Below are positions 5,665 to 13,422 of a stretch of DNA of 16,136 bases, piece after piece. A program made the translations under genes and the position numbers. The stretch's first letter is position 1. Every line of letters starts with the position of its first letter. Origin of the DNA: an uncultured Phascolarctobacterium sp. Its GTDB lineage: Bacteria; Bacillota; Negativicutes; Acidaminococcales; Acidaminococcaceae. The notes beneath the pieces were generated by a model that saw only the letters and a program-made list of their open reading frames with translations, was not told where the DNA came from and made no database searches. Location of the stretch: NCBI GenBank assembly GCA_946002345.1, contig CAMFZA010000006.1, positions 1 through 16,136 of the forward strand, in the 5' to 3' direction.

Positions 5665-7131
5665 ATGAAAATTGGCTTTGACAATCAAAAGTATTTAACC
5701 ATGCAATCCGAGCATATTAGGGAGCGTATTGGTAAGTTTGGAGACAAGCTGTATTTGGAGTTTGGCGGCAAGCTTTTCGATGATTACCATGCTTCCCGGG
5801 TGCTGCCGGGCTTTGCTCCGGACAGTAAGCTGCAAATGCTGCTGCAGCTGGCAGACCAGGCGGAGATGATTATTTCCATCAATGCTGCGGATATTGAAAA
5901 TAACAAGGTGCGTCATGATTTGGGCCTGACCTACGATTTGGATGTACTGCGTTTGGTGAAGGTGTATCGCTCCAAGGGGTTATACGTGAGCAGCGTTGTT
6001 ATTACCCAATATAAAGGGCAAAAATCTATCGAAGGCTTCAAAAAGAAGCTGGAGGCACTGGATATTAAGGTTTACTTCCATTATCCCATCGAGGGTTATC
6101 CTCATAATGTGGAGCATATTGTCAGCGATGAGGGTTATGGACGCAACGATTATGTACAAACCACCCGCCCTCTGGTGGTGGTGACTGCCCCCGGACCGGG
6201 CAGTGGTAAGATGGCTACCTGCCTGTCCCAGCTGTATCATGAAAATAAGCGTGGGATTAAGGCTGGCTATGCTAAGTTTGAAACCTTCCCCATTTGGAAT
6301 CTGCCTCTGAAGCATCCCGTGAATATGGCCTATGAGGCCGCTACTGCGGATTTGCAGGACGTGAATATGATTGACCCCTTCCATTTAGAGGCTTATGGTG
6401 TTACCACCGTCAACTACAACAGGGATGTGGAGATTTATCCTGTATTGGCAGCGATTTTTGAAGGCATTTATGGCTATTGTCCCTATAAGTCTCCCACGGA
6501 TATGGGCGTAAATATGGCGGGCAATTGCATTTGTGATGACGAGGTTTGTTGCGAGGCTTCTCGTCAGGAGATTATCCGTCGTTATTATCAATCCTGGAAC
6601 CGTATGGTGAAGGATGAGGCTACTAAGCAAGAGGTTTATACGCTGGAACTGCTCATGAAGCAGGCTAAGGTCAGCGTTAATGACCGTAAGGTTGTTACTG
6701 TGGCCAAGGGGGTGGCAGAGGAGCGTAAATGCGCAGTGATTGCTTTGGAACTGCCTGATGGCAGCATCGTAACCGGCAAGACCACGGATTTGTTGGGACC
6801 TGCCAGTGCAGTGCTGTTGAACGGCATTAAGGCCTTGGGCAAGATTGCGGACGAAATGCATTTGATTTCACCCACCTACATTAACCCCATTCAGGGCTTG
6901 AAAACGAAATTTTTGGGTAGTAAAAATCCTCGTCTGCATATGGACGAGGTGCTGATTGCCTTGTCCATGTGTGCGGCCACGGACAGTCTGGCTCAGTTGG
7001 CTTTAGACCAGCTGCCGAAGCTGAAGGGGTGTCAGGCCCACTCCACCGTTATGCTGACGGAGGGTGATTTTAAAATCTTTAAGAAGCTGGGCATTGAATT
7101 AACCAATGACCCCGTTTATGAAACCATGTAA
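5665..7131 (+). CDS. DUF1846 family protein with a P-loop-like motif
   Basis: The 488-residue soluble protein is the usual length for DUF1846, a family of large cytosolic proteins with solved structures but no settled function. The N-terminus is typical (MKIGFDNQKYL, then LYLEFGGKLFDDYHASRVLPGF). VVVTAPGPGSGKMATCLSQLYHE (171-193) contains a GPGSGK nucleotide-binding-like loop (177-182). A cysteine cluster lies at C288, C290, C295 and C296. The ATG at 5665 is preceded by AGAGGGA (5651-5657), which lies inside the end of the DUF1934 gene. The spacing of one base to that gene shows tight co-expression, and argS follows after 36 bases. A function in nucleotide or tRNA metabolism can be inferred only from position and the P-loop. 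Confidence 0.85.
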   Translation: MKIGFDNQKYLTMQSEHIRERIGKFGDKLYLEFGGKLFDDYHASRVLPGFAPDSKLQMLLQLADQAEMIISINAADIENNKVRHDLGLTYDLDVLRLVKVYRSKGLYVSSVVITQYKGQKSIEGFKKKLEALDIKVYFHYPIEGYPHNVEHIVSDEGYGRNDYVQTTRPLVVVTAPGPGSGKMATCLSQLYHENKRGIKAGYAKFETFPIWNLPLKHPVNMAYEAATADLQDVNMIDPFHLEAYGVTTVNYNRDVEIYPVLAAIFEGIYGYCPYKSPTDMGVNMAGNCICDDEVCCEASRQEIIRRYYQSWNRMVKDEATKQEVYTLELLMKQAKVSVNDRKVVTVAKGVAEERKCAVIALELPDGSIVTGKTTDLLGPASAVLLNGIKALGKIADEMHLISPTYINPIQGLKTKFLGSKNPRLHMDEVLIALSMCAATDSLAQLALDQLPKLKGCQAHSTVMLTEGDFKIFKKLGIELTNDPVYETM

Positions 7132-7154
7132 TGAATAAAGAAAATAAAAAGTAA
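7131..7154 (+). other. Seven-codon frame MNKENKK between DUF1846 and argS
   Basis: Its ATG overlaps the DUF1846 stop (TAATG at 7129-7133) and its TAA overlaps the argS ribosome binding site (7153-7158). It could carry ribosomes from one gene to the next. An A-rich gap of this kind can also produce such a frame by chance, and it has no ribosome binding site of its own. Confidence 0.25.
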
Positions 7155-7167
7155 GGAGAGTTTTGCT

Positions 7168-8892
7168 TTGGATATAAAGGATATCTTAGCTGCCGCTATT
7201 AAGGCTGCAGCCCAAAAGGCTATTGATGATGGCACCTTAAAGCCGGGTGCTTTGCCTGAGGTAATGCTGGAGGTACCGCCCCAAAAGGAATTTGGTGATT
7301 TTGCTACCAATTTTGCCATGCAGTCTGCTCGCAGCCTGCACTGTGCACCCCGTCAAATAGCTCAGGCAGTGGTGAATAATTTGGACTGTGCTTCCGTGGA
7401 AAAGGCAGAAATCGCTGGCCCCGGCTTCATCAACTTCTATTTGAAGCAGAATTGGACCGCTGATTTGCTGGCCAGCATTTTGGTCGCTGGCGATAATTAT
7501 GGTAATTTGCCGGCCAATGATTTGGGTCGTATTCAGGTGGAATATGTGAGCGCTAATCCCACCGGTCCTCTGCATATTGGTCACGCTCGTGGTGCCGCTG
7601 TGGGCAGTGCCATGGTGAATTTGCTGCGTGCCGCCGGCTATGATGTGGAAAGCGAATACTACATCAACGATGCTGGCAACCAAATGAACAATTTGGCCGC
7701 TTCTGTGAATGCCCGCTATCTGCAGCTGTTGAAGCTGGAGGAAATGGGGGGCGTGCCTGCGGACCTGACTGTCAAGCAATTGGACGAAATGCCTACCGGC
7801 ATTCCCTTCCCGGAAAATGGCTACCATGGCTATGATATTATTGAAACTGCTCAGCGCATCATCCGCATTTATGGCAAGGAATTTGTGGCCTTGGACGAAA
7901 AAGAGCGCTTGGCTAAATTCCTGGATATTGCCTATAAAGAAAAGCTGGCCGGGCTGAAGGAGGATTTGGAAGCCTTTGGTGTAACCTTCGATGTGTGGTT
8001 CAGTGAAAAGTCCTTGCATGAAGCAAATAAGATTCGCGAGGCAGTAGCCTTCCTGCAGGAGCGTGGCTACATTTACGAGCAGGGCGGCGCCCTGTGGCTC
8101 AATTCCACTGCCCAAGGGGACGACAAGGACCGTGTTGTTATTCGTGACAATGGCATTCCTACCTATTTTGCCGCAGATATAGCTTACCATCGCAATAAGT
8201 TTGAGCGTGGCTTTGCTAGGGTCATCAACCTGTGGGGTGCAGACCATCATGGCTATATTGCCCGTGTGAAGGCTGCTGTGAATGCATTGGGTTTTGATGC
8301 CAATAATTTGGAAATTATGCTGCTGCAAATGGTGCGCCTGTATCGCAATGGCGATATTGTGAAGCTGTCCAAGCGTACTGGCGAGACCATCACCCTACGC
8401 GAGCTGATTGATGAGGTTGGTACTGATGCTGCCCGTTATTTCTTCTGCATGCGCTCTTTGGATAGCCAATTAGATTTTGATATGACATTGGCTACCGAAA
8501 AATCCAACGAGAATCCTGTTTACTATATCCAATATGCTCATGCGCGTATATCCAGCATCGGTCGTCAATTGGCCGAGGCAGGCATCACTGCTGAACCGGC
8601 TGAGCAGCTGAAGCTGGATACCCTGGTAGCTCCTGAGGAGCTGGCTTTGATTAAAAAGCTGGGTGAATATCCAGAATTAATTGCCCGTGCTGCCCGTGAG
8701 CGTGCTGTGCACAGCGTGGCCACCTATGCCTATGAGCTGGCCGGCCTCTTCCACTCCTTCTATAACCAATGCCGTATTTTGGGCGTAGAGACTGATTTAC
8801 AGCAAGCTCGCATTGCATTGGTTAAGGCGGTGGGTCACACCATTCGTCACGCTTTGGGTATTTTGGGAGTATCTGCTCCGGAAAGAATGTAA
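7168..8892 (+). CDS. argS: Arginyl-tRNA synthetase
   Basis: ArgS is a class I aminoacyl-tRNA synthetase that charges tRNA-Arg using ATP. The 574 residues fit the family (about 550-580). The N-terminal arginyl-specific domain (about 1-90) ends in GPGFINFYL (84-92). The catalytic domain carries the HIGH motif in NPTGPLHIGHARG (130-142). The second signature is KLSKR (399-403), complete in this synthetase, although many ArgS proteins lack it. The C-terminal DALR anticodon-binding domain fills about 450-574. The start is TTG; AAGGAG (7153-7158) lies 9 bases before it and no ATG is nearby. A 7-codon frame fills the gap from DUF1846. The gene is intact and sits mid-operon. Confidence 0.97.
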   Translation: MDIKDILAAAIKAAAQKAIDDGTLKPGALPEVMLEVPPQKEFGDFATNFAMQSARSLHCAPRQIAQAVVNNLDCASVEKAEIAGPGFINFYLKQNWTADLLASILVAGDNYGNLPANDLGRIQVEYVSANPTGPLHIGHARGAAVGSAMVNLLRAAGYDVESEYYINDAGNQMNNLAASVNARYLQLLKLEEMGGVPADLTVKQLDEMPTGIPFPENGYHGYDIIETAQRIIRIYGKEFVALDEKERLAKFLDIAYKEKLAGLKEDLEAFGVTFDVWFSEKSLHEANKIREAVAFLQERGYIYEQGGALWLNSTAQGDDKDRVVIRDNGIPTYFAADIAYHRNKFERGFARVINLWGADHHGYIARVKAAVNALGFDANNLEIMLLQMVRLYRNGDIVKLSKRTGETITLRELIDEVGTDAARYFFCMRSLDSQLDFDMTLATEKSNENPVYYIQYAHARISSIGRQLAEAGITAEPAEQLKLDTLVAPEELALIKKLGEYPELIARAARERAVHSVATYAYELAGLFHSFYNQCRILGVETDLQQARIALVKAVGHTIRHALGILGVSAPERM

Positions 8893-8952
8893 GGTTTGAT
8901 TTCTCTGCAGTAGTAGGGAATGCAAATAAAATTTAATACGGTGCTTTTTTAG

Positions 8953-10611
<1,659 letters not shown>

Positions 10612-10623
10612 TAGGAGGCTTTC

Positions 10624-11574
10624 ATGTTAAAGAAAATCTTCGTCAGTGCTGTGCTGTTGTTAGCGGTGCTGAGCTTTGTGGTTTCCCTTTTAAAGGGCAA
10701 CAATAATAACGAAAAAACCGTTACCGTTCCTGACCGGGTGGCTGTCATCAATATTGAAGGCACCATCGTCTGCGGTGCGGATAGTAAGGATAATCTGTTC
10801 AATCAGGCTAATGGCGTAACCAGCGGCAGCATTATGAAGCAAATTCGTGAGGCCGCAGCTGATGACAGTGTTAAGGCTCTGGTGCTGCGTATTGATAGCG
10901 GTGGCGGTAGCGCTACTGCTGCCGAGGAGGTGGGCCGGGAGCTGGCTCGCTTTAAGGAGCAGACCAAGAAGCCTATCGTGGCTACTTTGGGTAATACTGG
11001 TGCCAGCGCTGCCTATTGGATTGCCGCCTGTGCCAGTGATAAGATTTACGCCAACGCTACTACTTTGACTGGCAGCATCGGTGTTTATATGCCCTATATG
11101 AACACGGAAGAGCTGTTCAAAAAGATTGGTATTACCAGCGATAAGATTAAAAGTGGTCCCTATAAGGATATTTTGACTAATGATCGTCCGATGACTCCTG
11201 AGGAAAAGGTAATTTTGCAAAATATTGTGGACGAAATCCATGACCAGTTTGTTTATACTGTGTCCGCTGGCCGCCGCATGGAAACCAGTAAGGTACGGGA
11301 AATTGCTGATGGTCGCATTTATACCGGACGCCAGGCAAAAAATATTGGCCTGGTGGACGAGCTGGGAGATTATTATGATGCCTTGGCTGCTGCCGGTGCT
11401 TTGGCCAAGATTAATCCCGGCAAGGATGGACTGCCCCCGGTAAAGGTTAAGGAAAAGCCGCAGCCCTGGGAATATATCCTGAGTGCTGAGCTGGCCACGA
11501 TGATCAAGGGTCAGCTCCTGGAGCAGCTTCAGGCCGGCTTTACTAATCCGGCTGTGCAAAACGTGACGAGGTGA
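10624..11574 (+). CDS. sppA: Signal peptide peptidase SppA (S49 family serine protease)
   Basis: The 316-residue single-domain protein is the short Gram-positive type of SppA, which degrades cleaved signal peptides in the membrane. One N-terminal membrane anchor (about 5-23) is followed by an extracytoplasmic protease domain. The S49 core is clear: VINIEGTI (41-48), LVLRIDSGGGS (86-96), catalytic Ser128 in TLGNTGASAAYWIA, TGSIGVY (149-155) and the general-base Lys181 in IKSGPYKDILT. The serine motif reads ASAAYW where most members have ASGGYY. The ATG is preceded by AGGAGG (10613-10618). The gap after pyrG is 12 bases, and the Yip1-family gene begins 6 bases after its stop. Confidence 0.93.
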   Translation: MLKKIFVSAVLLLAVLSFVVSLLKGNNNNEKTVTVPDRVAVINIEGTIVCGADSKDNLFNQANGVTSGSIMKQIREAAADDSVKALVLRIDSGGGSATAAEEVGRELARFKEQTKKPIVATLGNTGASAAYWIAACASDKIYANATTLTGSIGVYMPYMNTEELFKKIGITSDKIKSGPYKDILTNDRPMTPEEKVILQNIVDEIHDQFVYTVSAGRRMETSKVREIADGRIYTGRQAKNIGLVDELGDYYDALAAAGALAKINPGKDGLPPVKVKEKPQPWEYILSAELATMIKGQLLEQLQAGFTNPAVQNVTR

Positions 11575-11580
11575 TGAGCT

Positions 11581-12144
11581 ATGCGGCGCAAAACCTATGA
11601 TGTGCTCTTTGACCCGGGAACGGGTATGGCTGCTTTGGTCAAGGAGCCCTGCCTGTGGCGCAGTGCCTTTTACTTCACCCTCAGCGTGGGCTTTTTCACC
11701 GGTGTGGTCACTAATAGTTGGCTTTTGGAGCAGTCCTTGGAGATTCGCTTTGCCATTATAATTTGCACCGTGCTGATTTCAGCAACGGCACTTGCGCTAT
11801 ATGGCTTTCTCATTCATGGTATTATGGAAACCTTTGGCGCGCTGGCTGGGGATCCGGTGGGGCTCATCTGCCTTTTGGGCTATACCACGTTGCCCTTTTT
11901 GTTATTGACGCCGGGAGCGCTTTTAGCAGGTAAAATGGGCCTAGGAGGATTGCCCTTATTGGGAGGTATTTTCCTGCTGGGCTGTCTGTGGATGCTTTAC
12001 CTTTTGGTGCGTTCCCTGGAGGCGGTGTATTTGGTGGACTGCCTGCGAGCAGCAGTGGCCTTGCTTTTTAGTCTCTTGCTTTTGTATATCGTTTTTGTGT
12101 TACCCTGGCAGATTGTTTTCCACATGGTTAGTCTGAACTTTTAA
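11581..12144 (+). CDS. Yip1-family integral membrane protein
   Basis: The 187-residue protein is very hydrophobic, with about five spans (roughly 28-46, 56-78, 93-115, 122-143 and 155-180). The short N-terminal stretch before the first span, the LGYTTLPFLLLTPGALL segment (99-115) and the overall size fit the bacterial YIP1 domain (PF04893). The molecular role in bacteria is unknown. The ribosome binding site GAGGTGA (11568-11574) overlaps the sppA stop, and the gap is 6 bases, so it is tightly coupled to the membrane protease before it. The family is inferred from pattern rather than from catalytic residues, so the call is less firm than those of its neighbours. Confidence 0.68.
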   Translation: MRRKTYDVLFDPGTGMAALVKEPCLWRSAFYFTLSVGFFTGVVTNSWLLEQSLEIRFAIIICTVLISATALALYGFLIHGIMETFGALAGDPVGLICLLGYTTLPFLLLTPGALLAGKMGLGGLPLLGGIFLLGCLWMLYLLVRSLEAVYLVDCLRAAVALLFSLLLLYIVFVLPWQIVFHMVSLNF

Positions 12145-12149
12145 CCATT

Positions 12150-12186
12150 TGTCCAGCTGATAAAACTGGCAAGGATGACATTTTTT
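12150..12186 (+). terminator. Weak terminator candidate after the Yip1-family gene
   Basis: TGTC (12150-12153) can pair with GACA (12177-12180), with a short CAG/CTG helix inside, followed by a run of six T (12181-12186). The T run is good but the stem is short and interrupted, so termination may be partial. Confidence 0.35.
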
Positions 12187-12188
12187 GG

Positions 12189-12217
12189 TTGCTAAAACAA
12201 TGGGAAAGTGTCATAAT
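12189..12217 (+). promoter_or_regulatory. Sigma-A type promoter of glpX
   Basis: TTGCTA (12189-12194), a 17-base spacer and CATAAT (12212-12217) match 4 of 6 and 5 of 6 consensus bases. Transcription would begin near 12224, giving a ~50-base leader that includes the glpX ribosome binding site. Confidence 0.65.
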
Positions 12218-12273
12218 AAAGGCTATAGGGAAGTATTTTCATTAACTGAATATATTAAGGAGTGATGTAAGTA

Positions 12274-13236
12274 ATGAACAGAGAGCTTTCTATGGAATTT
12301 GTACGTGTTACTGAGGCTGCAGCCATCGCCTGTGGTCGTTTGGTAGGCAGAGGTGACAAGAACGGCGCTGACGGCTTGGCTGTTGACGCTATGCGTGCTG
12401 CTTTTGATACGGTGAACATCAACGGTACCGTTGTTATTGGCGAGGGCGAAATGGATGAAGCGCCCATGCTGTATATTGGTGAAGAGGTTGGCGCCGGTGG
12501 CCCTGCAGTGGACATTGCCGTGGACCCTGTTGAAGGCACCAATCTGGTAGCAAAGGGCCAACCTGGTGCTATTGCTGTAATTGCAATTGCTCCTCGCGGC
12601 TGCCTGCTGCATGCTCCTGATATGTATATGGATAAAATCGCTGTTGGCCCCCGTGCTAAGGGCTGCATTGATATCGATGCTCCCATGGCTGTAAACCTGG
12701 AGCGTATTGCTAAGGCTATGGGCCGCAAGGTTGCTGATTTGAATGTTGTGCTTTTGGATCGTGAACGTCATTATCCCTTGATGCAACAAATTCGTGAAGC
12801 TGGTGCCCGCATTTCCCTCATTACTGATGGCGATGTTAACCCCATCGTTGAATGCTGCATTGAAGGTAGCGGTGTGCATATGTATGTTGGTAAGGGTGGC
12901 GCTCCTGAGGGCGTTTTGGGTGCTGTTGCTGTAAAATGCTTAGGTGGCGACATGCAGGCTCGTCTGTGCCCGGAGGATGATGCTCAGGTACAACGTTGCC
13001 TGAAGATGGGCATTACCGATGTGAACAAAGTCCTGACTCTTGATGATCTGGTTAAGGGTGATGACTGCATGTTCACCGCAACTGCTATTACCAATTGCAA
13101 TATGCTCCATGGTCTGAATTACTTCAACGAAGGCGTGCGCACTCACACCATTTCCGCTCGTTATAAGACCGGTACCGTACGCTTCGTAGATGCTATTCAC
13201 AGCCTGGATAAGAAGGTATTGGCTGTAAAGCTGTAA
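12274..13236 (+). CDS. glpX: Class II fructose-1,6-bisphosphatase
   Basis: GlpX hydrolyses fructose-1,6-bisphosphate to fructose-6-phosphate in gluconeogenesis and uses a divalent metal. The 320 residues match the family (about 320-340). The metal and phosphate motif of the lithium-sensitive phosphatase superfamily is DPVEGTN (84-90). Further marks are NGTVVIGEGEMDEAPMLYIGE (50-70), with the metal-binding acidic GEGE, then LITDGDVNP and GGAPEGVLGA. The ATG follows AAGGAGTGA (12257-12265) with an 8-base spacer. It has its own promoter and is followed by a long palindrome and a second hairpin, so it is probably monocistronic. No class I or class III enzyme is visible in the window. Confidence 0.96.
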   Translation: MNRELSMEFVRVTEAAAIACGRLVGRGDKNGADGLAVDAMRAAFDTVNINGTVVIGEGEMDEAPMLYIGEEVGAGGPAVDIAVDPVEGTNLVAKGQPGAIAVIAIAPRGCLLHAPDMYMDKIAVGPRAKGCIDIDAPMAVNLERIAKAMGRKVADLNVVLLDRERHYPLMQQIREAGARISLITDGDVNPIVECCIEGSGVHMYVGKGGAPEGVLGAVAVKCLGGDMQARLCPEDDAQVQRCLKMGITDVNKVLTLDDLVKGDDCMFTATAITNCNMLHGLNYFNEGVRTHTISARYKTGTVRFVDAIHSLDKKVLAVKL

Positions 13237-13239
13237 GCA

Positions 13240-13340
13240 AGGCGAGCTATAAGGTATCATCTGCTTCGTTGCACCTCCTAGACGTACCTTTAGTACGCCG
13301 TCGTCGGTGCGCCTCGCATCTAATACCTTCTGGCTCACCT
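13240..13340. repeat. ~100-base imperfect extragenic palindrome after glpX
   Basis: Nested arms fold the whole segment into one long hairpin. AGGCGAGC (13240-13247) pairs with GCTCACCT (13333-13340, one mismatch), AAGGTAT (13251-13257) with ATACCTT (13323-13329), TGC with GCA, GCACC (13271-13275) with GGTGC (13306-13310), and CGTAC (13283-13287) with GTACG (13293-13297) around the loop CTTTA. It begins 3 bases after the glpX stop. The size, GC-rich arms and noncoding position resemble REP- or MITE-like repeats. Only one copy is in the window, so membership of a repeat family is inference. It has no T run on either strand. Confidence 0.7.
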
Positions 13341-13370
13341 AGTAAATTTGATTAAGTTTGTTTTCTAATT

Positions 13371-13403
13371 TAGGGTATGAAAGTTTCTTTCATGCCCTAT
13401 TTG
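13371..13403 (+). terminator. Hairpin between glpX and mfd (terminator or mfd leader)
   Basis: TAGGGTATGAAAG (13371-13383) pairs with CTTTCATGCCCTA (13387-13399), 13 bp with one G-T pair and a TTT loop. Only a short T stretch (13400-13402) follows, then GG, so it is a weak canonical terminator. It ends 23 bases before the mfd ATG. Confidence 0.6.
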
Positions 13404-13422
13404 GTGTTTCTATTCTTAGCTT

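Noticed and set aside
7237..8328. 363-codon open frame on the - strand
   Set aside because: It lies entirely antisense to argS, which has all synthetase motifs. The predicted protein has no recognisable domain and no ribosome binding site; it is a shadow of argS codon bias.
12223..12879. 218-codon - strand frame opposite glpX
   Set aside because: It is antisense to a fully conserved glpX and has no ribosome binding site or recognisable family.
13281..13305. Attachment site or CRISPR-like repeat at the palindrome
   Set aside because: There is one copy only, with no spaced repeats, no integrase gene and no tRNA gene nearby.
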